A stretch of 64,000 nucleotides of DNA from Sabulibacter ruber (GTDB lineage: Bacteria; Bacteroidota; Bacteroidia; Cytophagales; Hymenobacteraceae). The stretch lies in contig NZ_JAFFID010000006.1 in NCBI RefSeq assembly GCF_017355955.1, positions 124,001 through 188,000 on the forward strand, written 5' to 3'. Positions 49,997-58,905 of this stretch are shown here, piece by piece (the first letter of the stretch is position 1; the number at the start of each line of letters is the position of its first letter). Under the pieces are notes generated by a model that had not been told where the DNA came from, did no database searches, and saw nothing but the letters and a program-made list of their open reading frames with translations. A program made the translations under genes and the position numbers.

Positions 49997-50974
49997 ATGA
50001 AACTAAATACTAAATCTTACTGGCTTCCCTTGGTTGCAATCTTGCAGTGCTTTTATGCCTGTAGCCCCGAAGAGTTTGGGGTGCCGGATGCGGCGTCCTA
50101 TTCAAAAGTCTTCTTACAGGATGCCTTGGAAAACCCTGTTCAATACTCCTATACCATGAGGGATGAATGGGATACAATAAAACTGGGGGTTGGTTATGGA
50201 GGTGTTAACTTTCAGGAGCAGGATGTAACGGTACATCTTGAAGTAAATACCGCCCTGGTTGAGGAATTTAATGCCATGAACGGAACCGATTACCCGGTCA
50301 TGCCGGAGGGAAGTTACCGGATGAGTGCCAACTCAGTGGTGCTTCCGGCGGGTAAAGCGAACAGCAACAGCCTCACTATTGAGGTGAACCCACTTAGATT
50401 GACAGGTCCCCGGCCCCATCTGTTGCCGGTAAGTATCAAAAACGCAAGCGGCCCTGTGCAGGTGAACGAAGAGCTGAAAACGATCTACTACCTCGTGTCT
50501 GGTCACTACAAGGAGAATCCGTACGGGAAAATCCCTCAGGGAAACTGGAAGGTGCACAGTTATTCATCAGATGAAAATGATGGCGTTAAAACAGGTGGCA
50601 GGGCGCATCACTCCTTTGACGGCAGTGTAGATACTTACTGGCATTCCCAATGGAGAAGAGACGCTAACGGATACCGCCCCGATCACCCGCATTTTGTAGC
50701 CATAGACATGCAGGAGCGTAGGGTAATCCATGGGTTGGAGATATTTGGCAGGGTGAACCAGATTGGGGGGAACGGTAACCCCCGCGACATCACCATTGAG
50801 GTGAGCAACGATGGTGAAAACTGGGTGAAGGCGGATTCTTACGTCTTGGAAAACACTGCCTCTAACACCATCTATTTCCCTACGGCCATGGAGGCGAGAT
50901 ATTTCAAGATGATTGTCAATGCCAGCCACCAAGGCGTGTATAGAACGCATACAGCCGAAATCCAGGCATTTTAA
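49997..50974 (+). CDS. Lipoprotein with DUF1735 and discoidin (F5/8 type C) domains
   Basis: This 325-residue protein has a lipobox-like VAILQCFYACS. Residues ~35-160 fit the DUF1735 Ig-like domain that follows SusD genes (PMRDEWDTIKLGVGYGG-like pattern with LEVNTALVEEFN and MSANSVVLPAGK). Residues ~185-325 fit a discoidin domain (HHSFDGSVDTYWHSQWR, IDMQERRVIHGLEIFGR, SNDGENWVKAD, ARYFKMIVN). Such proteins bind sugar-like ligands at the surface and act beside SusD. It is 18 bp after SusD and 27 bp before the phosphoesterase gene. Confidence 0.85.
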   Translation: MKLNTKSYWLPLVAILQCFYACSPEEFGVPDAASYSKVFLQDALENPVQYSYTMRDEWDTIKLGVGYGGVNFQEQDVTVHLEVNTALVEEFNAMNGTDYPVMPEGSYRMSANSVVLPAGKANSNSLTIEVNPLRLTGPRPHLLPVSIKNASGPVQVNEELKTIYYLVSGHYKENPYGKIPQGNWKVHSYSSDENDGVKTGGRAHHSFDGSVDTYWHSQWRRDANGYRPDHPHFVAIDMQERRVIHGLEIFGRVNQIGGNGNPRDITIEVSNDGENWVKADSYVLENTASNTIYFPTAMEARYFKMIVNASHQGVYRTHTAEIQAF

Positions 50975-51001
50975 TACGGTGTAAAGGTGGGCTATTCAAG
51001 C

Positions 51002-51847
51002 ATGTTAATCCGATTATTCAACTGGGTGCAAGGCCTGTTCTGTTGCCTTGCCCTGGCTTCTCTACTTTTCTCCTGCCAAAGCGACAAAGAGAACGCTGAG
51101 GTAACACCAGTAAAGGAAAGCGTTACCCTTAAAGTAATGACGTATAACATCTGGGGCGCACGACCTGAGGGTATTCCTGACCTTCAAAAAATTGCCGATG
51201 TCATTAATCGGGTAAAGCCGGACCTGGTTGCCTTACAGGAAGTGGATGTGTATACCAGAAGAAACGGGGTAAATGTACACGTTGCCAGGGAATTAGCGAA
51301 GTTGTGTGGCATGGGGTATTTCTTCGCTAGGGCCATGGATTACGGAGGCGGTGAGTATGGCGATGCTGTACTGTCCAGAATTCCGATCAAAGACGCGAAA
51401 GCCTACACGCTAAGTGTGGTACCTGAGGTAGGAGGGGAGCAAAGGTCGGTGGCCCGTATCACCGTGGAAGTAGGAGGAGAGGAACTGTATTTCGTCAGTA
51501 CCCATTTTGACCACCTAAGCAATGAGGCAAACAGGATACGGCAGGCCGAAGAGTTTTCTAGCCTGGTAAGGAGCTTTGACAAGCCTGTGATTGTGGGGGC
51601 TGACTTCAACGCGTTACCAGATTCAGAGCCCGTACGCATTCTGCGCACGCAACTGGTATTAGGGTGCAGAAACAATATCTGTGGTCAACCGACCTTCCCT
51701 ACCTCTAACCCCAATCGGGTAATCGATTATATTATGTACACGGGCCTGGAAAAGCTGTCTGTCTCCAACTATGAGGTACCGCAGTGGGCCTACCAGGCTT
51801 CTGACCACTTTCCGGTGATCGCTAACTTTAAGTACAAACCAGATTAA
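51002..51847 (+). CDS. Exported endonuclease/exonuclease/phosphatase (EEP) family enzyme
   Basis: This 281-residue lipoprotein starts at ATG 51002 (lipobox LASLLFSCQSDKEN). It has the complete EEP active-site set: the metal-binding Asn in TYNIWG and Glu in PDLVALQEVD, the His in FVSTHFDHL, the Asp-x-Asn in VGADFNALPDS, and the final SDHFPVIA. Family members cut phosphodiesters or phosphomonoesters (nucleases, sphingomyelinases, inositol-phosphate phosphatases). Its export and its place in a SusCD operon suggest that it removes phosphate from an imported or surface-bound substrate. A GTG at 50987 is the alternative start. Confidence 0.9.
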   Translation: MLIRLFNWVQGLFCCLALASLLFSCQSDKENAEVTPVKESVTLKVMTYNIWGARPEGIPDLQKIADVINRVKPDLVALQEVDVYTRRNGVNVHVARELAKLCGMGYFFARAMDYGGGEYGDAVLSRIPIKDAKAYTLSVVPEVGGEQRSVARITVEVGGEELYFVSTHFDHLSNEANRIRQAEEFSSLVRSFDKPVIVGADFNALPDSEPVRILRTQLVLGCRNNICGQPTFPTSNPNRVIDYIMYTGLEKLSVSNYEVPQWAYQASDHFPVIANFKYKPD

Positions 51848-51849
51848 TT

Positions 51850-53073
51850 ATGAATCCTTCTGATCAAAAGAGAAATGCAAAGAAGCTGGACAGAAGAGGC
51901 TTCATAGGAGACCTTTCGAAGATAACCCTGGTCGGAGCCCTTGGAGCATCAACTCCCGTTTCGCAGGCGATTGCTGCTCCCGTAAGTGCTGCCAAGTTTG
52001 AGTTCAGTACAGCTCCCTATTTGCAGAACCTGACCGAGCAGGACGTGCATATCATGTTCCTGACCAATCAGAATGCCTTTAGTTGGGTAGAGTATGGGGA
52101 GGAAAGGCTAAACCAAAAAGCGTTTGCTCATTCAGATGGTTTTATTCAGGCCAATAATCAATTGAACTCCGTTCAACTTAAGGGGTTAAAACCCGGTACC
52201 AAATACCAGTACCGGGTGGTAAGTAAGCAAATTGTAAAGTTCGACCCCTATGATCTTCAGTATGGGGAGGAAATCGCCAGCCAGGTTTTCCGGTTTGAGA
52301 CCAGAGATCCTGAGGCTGCCTCCGTCTCTTGCTTGATCCTTAACGATATTCATGACCGTCCCCATTCCTTCGGCCACTTGCTGTCTTTGAACAAAGAGCG
52401 CCCGTATGAATTTGTGGCCTTGAACGGTGACATGTTCGACTACCAGACAGATGAGCGACAAATCATCGATCACTTGCTCAAGCCTTGCACAAACGTATTT
52501 GCCAGTGAATTTCCCTTCCTGATGATTAGGGGTAACCACGAGACAAGGGGAAAGTTTGCGAGAAACTTCAAGGATTACTTCGCCTACGAAGACAACGAGT
52601 ACTACTTCTCTTTCAAACAGGGTCCGGTTCATTGGATTGTGATAGACTCAGGCGAAGACAAAGAGGACAATCACCCCGAATACGGGCATATTGTGGATTT
52701 TGACCGCTTTAGGGAGCGGCAAGCGGAGTGGCTTGAAAAGGAACTACAGCAGAAAAAATTCAAAAACTGCAAATACCGTGTGGTACTGATGCATATTCCT
52801 CCTTTTCACGCCGGGAACTGGCATGGAACCATGCACTGCAGGCAGCTCTTTCACCCTCTTTTTGAGAAACATAAGGTTGATATGGTCATTTCAGGGCATA
52901 CGCATCGGTATGGCATCCACCCACCAAGCCAGGAGCATGCCTATCCTATCATTATCGGGGGAGGCCCTAAGGAAGGCAATCGGACGGTTATTCAATTTGA
53001 GGCAAACCGCGAGTTCCTTATTGTTAACATGATAAAAGATTCCGGGGAAACAGTGGGTACATACCGGGTGTAA
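51850..53073 (+). CDS. Tat-exported metallophosphoesterase, purple-acid-phosphatase-like
   Basis: This 407-residue protein has a twin-arginine signal (KLDRRGFIGDLSKITLVGAL). Residues ~40-150 look like the Ig-like N-terminal domain of purple acid phosphatases. The calcineurin-like catalytic motifs follow in order: DIHDRPHS (Asp-x-His), LNGDMFDYQ (Gly-Asp-x-x-Asp), MIRGNHETRG (Gly-Asn-His), MHIPPFH and VISGHTHRYG (Gly-His-x-His). All metal ligands are present. Tat export suggests that it folds with metals in the cytosol. It starts 2 bp after the EEP gene and ends the operon. It probably releases phosphate from the locus substrate. Confidence 0.9.
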   Translation: MNPSDQKRNAKKLDRRGFIGDLSKITLVGALGASTPVSQAIAAPVSAAKFEFSTAPYLQNLTEQDVHIMFLTNQNAFSWVEYGEERLNQKAFAHSDGFIQANNQLNSVQLKGLKPGTKYQYRVVSKQIVKFDPYDLQYGEEIASQVFRFETRDPEAASVSCLILNDIHDRPHSFGHLLSLNKERPYEFVALNGDMFDYQTDERQIIDHLLKPCTNVFASEFPFLMIRGNHETRGKFARNFKDYFAYEDNEYYFSFKQGPVHWIVIDSGEDKEDNHPEYGHIVDFDRFRERQAEWLEKELQQKKFKNCKYRVVLMHIPPFHAGNWHGTMHCRQLFHPLFEKHKVDMVISGHTHRYGIHPPSQEHAYPIIIGGGPKEGNRTVIQFEANREFLIVNMIKDSGETVGTYRV

Positions 53074-53655
53074 GCCCACCGCTGAAATTGATATACCGGT
53101 GCGTACGTTAAAAGAGTGGGAAGAATATGTAGGGTTTATGAAAGATTTATAGAGCAACCAGCACTTAAAGAGTTCAGTGTATACCCTTTTACAGGTAGAA
53201 CACTGGTCAAATCACCGAGTAGGTAGGCAGCTTTACGTAACAATGGTATGTCCAAAAAATGCCGGTATAAAGGGATGTGGACTTCTGTATTTTAATCTGC
53301 CATATCTCTGAGGAGATTATATCGGACAAACGTATCACAAACGAAAACCCGGTCATAGTTTCAGGGACGGCATTTGTGAGCAACACGTCCGAGATAAACA
53401 GCACTAACTGACATTCACGGAAGGCAAGTGTATCGCTTCAAAATAATTCCTGCTTCAAATATCCTTTTTGCTGCTTGTCTCATATCTCCTGGCCGCATTA
53501 TTTAGAGGGTTCGGGAGACCTTAGGTGGAAAAAGGCAAGCCAGCGGAAGGAGAAGCCAGCGGAAACCTCCCGCCACTAACAGCCGGTACCTATTGCCCGA
53601 GGGATAGTTCCCCTGGGAGTTCCGTCAGTATTCCTGTCCCAACGCCCCGTTCAGG
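53074..53655. other. Gene-free stretch after the SusCD operon
   Basis: A frame in another phase (ending 53149, DIPVRTLKEWEEYVGFMKDL) directly follows the phosphoesterase stop and reads like a protein tail, so a frameshifted C-terminus is possible. The rest shows no gene, and a 65-codon minus frame at 53207-53404 is not convincing. Confidence 0.4.
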
Positions 53656-54090
53656 CTATCTGAACAGCCCCCCTAGGTTTCCAAGGCCTCCTCCGCCTAG
53701 TTTGGAGAGCGTTTGGGATATACCGTCCGGGGTGATGCTCTGGTCATTGGGGTCAGCCGCCTTGTGGGCGAATTGCTGCAGTAACCCCGGGAGGGCGGCC
53801 GCAATGGCCCCCGTCGCCGCCGGGGGCAGCCCGAATTTACTTCCCAGGGAGCTTACCAATCCCCCGGCGATGGCCGAAGTCACCGGGTTGCCGGCGGTCG
53901 TGCCTCCCTGCAGGGCAGACAACAAGCCGCCCACCCCGCCCTGGGAGGCCGCCTGTTCCGCCAGCCCATGCGTCACCTGATGGGCGATCTCGTTATGCAC
54001 GTCCTCCTCCTGCCCAGCCGGGATGGTGGAAGCGACTTGGGGATTGCCGCCTATGTGCTGTTTTACAAGTCCTAAGATCTGGTCAATCAT
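53656..54090 (-). CDS. YidB/DUF937-like small protein
   Basis: This 144-residue protein begins MIDQILGLVKQHIGGNPQVA and is dominated by Gly/Ala/Leu-rich helices (GGLVSSLGSKFGLPPAATGA, AIAAALPGLLQQFAHKA), ending in a Gly-rich LSKLGGGGLGNLGGLFR tail. It fits the YidB/DUF937 family, small soluble proteins of unclear function, some linked to cell-shape or stress. There is no signal peptide. It stands alone. Confidence 0.75.
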   Translation of the reverse strand: MIDQILGLVKQHIGGNPQVASTIPAGQEEDVHNEIAHQVTHGLAEQAASQGGVGGLLSALQGGTTAGNPVTSAIAGGLVSSLGSKFGLPPAATGAIAAALPGLLQQFAHKAADPNDQSITPDGISQTLSKLGGGGLGNLGGLFR

Positions 54091-54333
54091 ATCTTATCGT
54101 TTTAGATGGTGTAAGTGAATACCTAGGTAAACGGACTTGGGGGAGTAGGGTTGGTTCAGGCCTAGGGGAAGGGGCGGATGCGGGCGAGCGGATAGGTTCA
54201 ATACGGGTATGGGAAGTGTATCCGCCGTTAGAGGATAGGTATCAGATCCAGTCGATCCCCGTAGATCGCCTATCACGTGGAAGAATGCCAAGGAATCTTT
54301 TCCCAAAAAAGCCATTATCCGGGCCAATGGGCC

Positions 54334-55131
54334 TCACGAGGCGTTGAGATAGGAATCCATGGCCTGGATGGTCTCGATGGGCGCGCTCAGGTGCGGGCAG
54401 TGCCCTGTGGCTTTCAGGTGCATGAGCACGGAACCCTTGATGTTCCTGTGGACGAACTCGCCCACCTCCGTGGGGGCGATCACGTCCTCGGAACACTGCA
54501 GCACCAGGGACTTGGTCTTCAGGCGCGCCAGGTCGGCCCGGTTATCCGAAAGGAAGGTCGTGCGGGCGAAGTGCTGGGCGATGCGGGAGTCGGTGCTGCA
54601 GAAGCTGTGCACCAGCTCCTCCCCCAACGAGGGACGGTCCGGGTTGCCCATGATAAAGGGGGCGAAGGCACTGGACCAGGCCAGGTAATCGGTCTCCATG
54701 TACGCCAGCATGGCGTGGATGTCCGGGAGCTCGAACCCACCCGTGTAGTCCCCGTCGTTGAAATAACAGGGAGACGGCCCGATCAGGACCAGTTTCTCGA
54801 AAAGACCCGGTTCTTGTATGGCGCTCAGGACCCCGATCATGGCCCCGACCGAATGGCCCACGAAGATGGCGTCCCGGAGGCCCAGGTGGCGGCAGATCTC
54901 ATTGATGTCTTCCGCGTACCCCCGCAGGGAGGCGTACTTGGTGTAGTCGTAGGCTTTCTGGTCCGACTGCCCGGCCCCGACATGGTCCAGCAGCACAATC
55001 CTGTAGCGTTGCTGAAAGGAGGGGGTGATGTAGCGCCACATGTTCTGGTCGCAGCCGAACCCATGGCCGAACACCATCGCCTGTTTTCCCTTGCCAAATA
55101 CCTTCACATTGTTTCTCTCCAGGGGATACAT
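54334..55131 (-). CDS. Alpha/beta hydrolase, RsbQ-like
   Basis: This 265-residue hydrolase starts at ATG 55131 and follows the RsbQ type: an oxyanion loop MVFGHGFGCDQNMWRYI, the nucleophile elbow GHSVGAMIG, a catalytic Asp in VLQCSEDVIAPTEV, and His in ATGHCPHLSAP. In Bacillus, RsbQ works with the PAS-phosphatase RsbP in stress signalling; similar plant proteins perceive small signals. No PAS partner lies here, so the role may differ. It is cytosolic, and the gene appears to stand alone. Confidence 0.88.
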   Translation of the reverse strand: MYPLERNNVKVFGKGKQAMVFGHGFGCDQNMWRYITPSFQQRYRIVLLDHVGAGQSDQKAYDYTKYASLRGYAEDINEICRHLGLRDAIFVGHSVGAMIGVLSAIQEPGLFEKLVLIGPSPCYFNDGDYTGGFELPDIHAMLAYMETDYLAWSSAFAPFIMGNPDRPSLGEELVHSFCSTDSRIAQHFARTTFLSDNRADLARLKTKSLVLQCSEDVIAPTEVGEFVHRNIKGSVLMHLKATGHCPHLSAPIETIQAMDSYLNAS

Positions 55132-55518
55132 GCCTAAAAAACGTTCGGTTTGAATGGATTGAATCAGATTTCGCAGGTGTGACGCAGCCCAACCCATCCT
55201 AGCTAGCCGGATAGCCCCGACCTATTGGATCAAAGGCCCTTTGTTATGGAAAATCCCTGCTTAACTGCACTCAAAATTATATAAAATCTTACTTTATTCA
55301 AATATGACATCAGACGGGATTGGGGACCAAAGGGGCCCGGACAATCTGCCGGACAGCTGCTCCTTGGGTAAAATCAAAGGCATTGCGGTGGGTCATTGCC
55401 GCTGGCTTCCAGGGGATCGGGCAATAGCATGCCAGGGGATTCCCCATGCTGAAGGGAGACGTGGGCTGAGGAGAGTTTCCGCTGTGTCGTAATCAGCCCC
55501 AGAACTTTATGGAAGAGC
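55132..55518. other. Gene-free stretch
   Basis: It includes the probable promoter of the hydrolase (AT-rich around 55270-55305). The short plus frame from 55304 is not convincing. No hairpin with T-run was noticed. Confidence 0.35.
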
Positions 55519-55773
55519 TCAGGCCACGATAATCAGAAAGCAAACGAGTGCTGCCGTAATGCAGGCAGAAAAGAACAGTAGCATCCCTAAAGTCAGGTTT
55601 TTGTGCTCACACAGTTCACACCCGATGTAAAGGGCGAACAGGTCAATGCACACATGCGCCAAAGCTAAAAAGGGCAGGGAATCTTCGCTGTCCGAAAGCC
55701 ATGCGGTAAAACCTATCACGCCTAGCACTACCAAAGACGATACCCCAAGCCCAAGCCTATGTTCCGCTGTCAT
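55519..55773 (-). CDS. Small membrane protein with three predicted helices
   Basis: This 84-residue protein starts at ATG 55773 (MTAEHRLGLGVSSLVVLGVI). Hydrophobic stretches are at about residues 8-25, 35-53 (PFLALAHVCIDLFALYIG) and 60-82 (LTLGMLLFFSACITAALVCF). Two Cys (CELCEH) lie between the second and third helices. The family is not recognised. The gene-free gap 55774-56077 upstream contains nothing I can assign. Confidence 0.55.
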   Translation of the reverse strand: MTAEHRLGLGVSSLVVLGVIGFTAWLSDSEDSLPFLALAHVCIDLFALYIGCELCEHKNLTLGMLLFFSACITAALVCFLIIVA

Positions 55774-56077
55774 TTGCAATACCGTTATTTGATTCCGCCT
55801 GCTAACGTACCTTCTCTGTTGGCTCGCTGATAACGAATTCAATGTAAGTATATTCATCGGGTATTACTACCCGCTTGACAAGGATACCTATGTTTTTTAT
55901 GGATTGGTCAAGAGGCAGGTGCTTCACCAGTGCCCTTGGGGTGCTTTGAAAGGGATGTTTACAGGAAAAGCAAACCAATGATCTTTGGCCTACTCGTTAT
56001 GTTTGCCCCAGATTCGGGGTGCCGCCCTTTATACCGTTGATGAAAAAGGTGATGGCTGCCCTGGCAAACCAATACGC

Positions 56078-56269
56078 CTAGTGCACATCATTAGCCAGAA
56101 TACTCCTTTCAGCGGTGTTCAGGTCTGAGGCGCACATCAGGATAAAAGTATCTTTCCCCTGTACAGTAGGAGGGTGCGCCTGGTATTGGGCAATGGCGGC
56201 CACTGCATCCCGGATGTACCCCGAGATAGCCATCAGCGCCTCAGGGCCCTCAAGGGTGAATTCCCTCAT
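56078..56269 (-). CDS. Possible small cytosolic protein
   Basis: This 63-residue frame (MREFTLEGPEALMAISGYIR, DTFILMCASDLNTAERSI) has a natural amino-acid mix and no signal. It reads in the same direction as its neighbours. The family is not recognised, and it may not be a gene. Confidence 0.35.
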   Translation of the reverse strand: MREFTLEGPEALMAISGYIRDAVAAIAQYQAHPPTVQGKDTFILMCASDLNTAERSILANDVH

Positions 56270-56561
56270 TGCCGTCAGAATCCTTTAAAGCTCTACAATA
56301 CACAATTCCTCCTCGTCCATGTGGATAGCTTTCAACCGTTTGGCTGTATACGGTGGAACCTGACGCTTTGGCCTTATTGCTTTATCATTTAGGGCAGCTT
56401 TTCCAAAAGAGACCTCAACATACCTCAGCAGAAAAAGCCGGGGTTGGGCATGGGATGGTCCCCTGCTGGTACCCTTTGCTTTTCAGAATATTCGGTATTC
56501 AATACTCTTCTGCATCTTTCGTCAGTTGAATGCAAAATCCCAGCCCTTCATACGATAGAGT

Positions 56562-56837
56562 TCACAAAGCATCCCTTTCGCAGAGGTATATGTTGACCGC
56601 GGAGTGGGCGGCGTAGAGTGCATCAATGATTCTGCTGCTCATGGCAAACAGCCTTGCCTCCAGCAAGGCCTGGTCGGTCCTGTAGAAATGGGGACCGGAG
56701 GCCGCCTCGAGTTCAATCACCTCATCCTGGGCGATGGAAATCAGATCCTGGACCCTGGAGGAGGCAATGCTCTCATCATCCCGCAGTCTCTCCAACAGCT
56801 GGTGAAGTATTTTCAGGTTGGCGAACTTTGTTTTCAT
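56562..56837 (-). CDS. Small helical protein of unknown function
   Basis: This 91-residue protein is mostly helical and charged (FANLKILHQLLERLRDDESI, SRVQDLISIAQDEVIELEAA, ARLFAMSSRIIDALYAAHSA). No signal, Cys motif or HTH is recognised. It lies 39 bp after the gene at 56877 in the same direction and may be co-transcribed. The 292 bp below it hold no gene that I can support. Confidence 0.5.
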   Translation of the reverse strand: MKTKFANLKILHQLLERLRDDESIASSRVQDLISIAQDEVIELEAASGPHFYRTDQALLEARLFAMSSRIIDALYAAHSAVNIYLCERDAL

Positions 56838-56876
56838 TCAATGGGGGAAATACCGGCTTCCCAGGTCAAGGTAGCA

Positions 56877-57167
56877 CTAATCGGGGAAGTTGTTCAGCAG
56901 AAAGGTCAACGCCAGGTCGGCCATTGCCAATCCGGTTAGGAAGTTGCGGGATTTCACCTGCTGCAGGACCTCCCCAAGCTTACCGATCGTCTTTCTAGCC
57001 AGCACGGTCACGAAGAAATCATCGCGGCCCTCCACCACTTTCCCCCTGAGCACCCTTCCGTCGCTTGGCTTGGATATTGGCTCCAGGTTCACCACATCAG
57101 TGGTTGGATTAGGATAAGCTTTCACCGTCACAGTTGGAGAAAGCGTAAAAGAAGCTCTGGAATTCAT
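56877..57167 (-). CDS. Small protein whose N-terminal part resembles a T9SS sorting domain
   Basis: In this 96-residue frame, residues ~10-37 (TVTVKAYPNPTTDVVNLE) are very like the start of a T9SS type A sorting domain. The remainder (GRDDFFVTVLARKTIGKLGE, then a C-terminal LTGLAMADLALTFLLNNFPD) does not continue that domain. No signal peptide is present, so T9SS export of this product is impossible. It may be a rearranged gene remnant or a real short gene that fused to one. The function is unknown. Confidence 0.4.
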   Translation of the reverse strand: MNSRASFTLSPTVTVKAYPNPTTDVVNLEPISKPSDGRVLRGKVVEGRDDFFVTVLARKTIGKLGEVLQQVKSRNFLTGLAMADLALTFLLNNFPD

Positions 57168-57822
57168 TAGAAAATACGATTACAACTCATCCTCGCTTGT
57201 ATTATTAGCCGATAAGGAGGGGAACTCTGCATTGATCAACCCGGAAAGAACTGTAGAGATAAGAGGCGACTTCCAAGTGAAGACTAATTGCAATGAGATC
57301 AACGGGAGGATATCGGGCAGAAGACCGGAAATCGTTAGCGGAATGCTGAAGGGGTATCAAAAGGTAAAACATAGACAGCCAGTCCCTGATTATGGAATCA
57401 TGTCCAACTGTCTTAGGGCAGCTTTCGTGACCTCCTTTCTGCAGGCTCCGAACCGGGATGGGGCGAGGTGCGGTCGCTATCTCAAAAACTCTGCTGGATT
57501 CCGTGGTTACACAAGCCCTCGCCCCCTTTAGAGAGGCTCAAACAACCTCCACCTAAGTGTTGCATGGAATCAGATTGTGCCTGGGAATATTTCCAGTGTT
57601 TGCAGGCGGAAGCCCCAGCCGTGCAACCCGGATCCCCTGTCATGTTGGTAAAGGAGATTGCGCCCCCCACAGCCCAGGACTTCCTACCCTCCGCACCTTG
57701 GGTAGCGGCACGCCTTCGGCTACTATCTAACTTGGGGACCTTTGGTTTGCGGACAGGCTTGGGACATGCCCCGCCTCTTGCGTATGACCCCTATGCCGGC
57801 CTGTATACACCAAAGATTGATG
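57168..57822. other. Stretch without a supported gene
   Basis: A plus-strand frame open from about 57164 to 57531 begins EFIRKYDYNSSSLVLLADKE and looks protein-like for ~80 codons, but it has no proper start and no known domain; it may be a gene relic. Other frames are weaker. Confidence 0.35.
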
Positions 57823-58905
57823 CTAGGGCATCCGGTAAACGGCGGCGTTGATATTCATGCCAGCCCCTACCGAAGCAAAAAGCAGCAACTCGCCTGAGCC
57901 TACGGTCTGGCCTTTCAGGCCACCCGTCAGCAAAAGATCCAGCAAGGTGGGAACGGTAGCGACGGAACTGTTGCCGAGCCAGGAAACGGTCATCGGCATG
58001 ATATTCTCGGGGATGCTGTCCAGCGAGTACAGGTCAAACAAACGCTTCAGGATGGCGTCATCCATCTTGCCGTTCGCCTGGTGGATCAGCACCTTGGAAA
58101 CGTCCTGCAAGGGGATGCCCGCTTTTTCAAGGCACATCCTAATCGCATGGGGCACTGTTTTCAACGCGTATTCATAGAGCTTCCGTCCCTCCATTTTCAG
58201 GAAAAGGCCCTGACCGTCAAAATCAGGGTTATTCGAGTTACCCATTCGGAGCAGATGGGCGGTCTCGATGGTGTCTGAACGGGTGATGTGTGCCAACAGG
58301 CCGATCGGCTTCTCGCTTTCCCTTGCCTCCAGAACGACTGCCCCTGCTCCGTCCGCATACAGCATACTGTCACGGTCATGGGGGTCTGACACCCTGGACA
58401 GCACATCGGCCCCGATTACCAGTGCCCTTTTGGCATCCCCGGATCGGAGAAAGTAGTCAGCCTGGATAAGGGCCTGCACCCAACCCGCGCAGCCGAAAGG
58501 CAAATCATAGGCAATGGTGAAGGGGTTGCTGATCCCCAGTCTGTATTTGACCCGTGCCGCGATACTGGGCACCAAATCCGATTTCCTGTCACCTGCCTTG
58601 ACATCCCCGAAGTTGTGCGCCACGATGATATAATCCAGCCGTTCTTTGTCCTTTTTAGAGGCCAGCAACGCCTTTCGCCCGGCGAGGAACGCGATATCGG
58701 AAGTGACCAGGTCGTCGGAAACATGCCTCCTCTCCCTTATAGTGGTTATTTGCTCGAATTTCTCCACGATTTCAGGGGTAGGCTTGGGGGATCTTTCCCC
58801 GGCCGCCTCGTAAAAGACGGATTGTTTGAACTGCTCATTTGGGATGACGGCCTCGGGGATATAATTTCCTGTGCCAGTGATCACTGAATATATAGGGAAA
58901 GGCAT
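57823..58905 (-). CDS. 3-oxoacyl-ACP synthase III (FabH-like ketosynthase)
   Basis: This 360-residue thiolase-fold enzyme has the KAS III catalytic triad: Cys in LPFGCAGWVQALIQA (~residue 137), His in VLIHQANGKMDD (~residue 275) and Asn in WLGNSSVATVP (~residue 310). A Gly-rich C-terminus follows (LLLFASVGAGMNINAAVYR). It joins an acyl-CoA/acyl-ACP starter to malonyl-ACP in fatty-acid or specialised lipid synthesis. Stand-alone copies away from the fab cluster, as here, often make special starters or polyketide-like lipids. No partner genes are nearby. Confidence 0.88.
   Translation of the reverse strand: MPFPIYSVITGTGNYIPEAVIPNEQFKQSVFYEAAGERSPKPTPEIVEKFEQITTIRERRHVSDDLVTSDIAFLAGRKALLASKKDKERLDYIIVAHNFGDVKAGDRKSDLVPSIAARVKYRLGISNPFTIAYDLPFGCAGWVQALIQADYFLRSGDAKRALVIGADVLSRVSDPHDRDSMLYADGAGAVVLEARESEKPIGLLAHITRSDTIETAHLLRMGNSNNPDFDGQGLFLKMEGRKLYEYALKTVPHAIRMCLEKAGIPLQDVSKVLIHQANGKMDDAILKRLFDLYSLDSIPENIMPMTVSWLGNSSVATVPTLLDLLLTGGLKGQTVGSGELLLFASVGAGMNINAAVYRMP

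Noticed and set aside
53525..53980. 151-codon plus frame opposite the YidB-like gene
   Set aside because: It is antisense to a recognisable Gly/Ala-rich protein, which explains its Pro/Ala-rich content.
54277..55137. 286-codon plus frame opposite the RsbQ-like hydrolase
   Set aside because: It is the antisense of a gene with a full catalytic triad; the long frame follows from GC-rich codon use.
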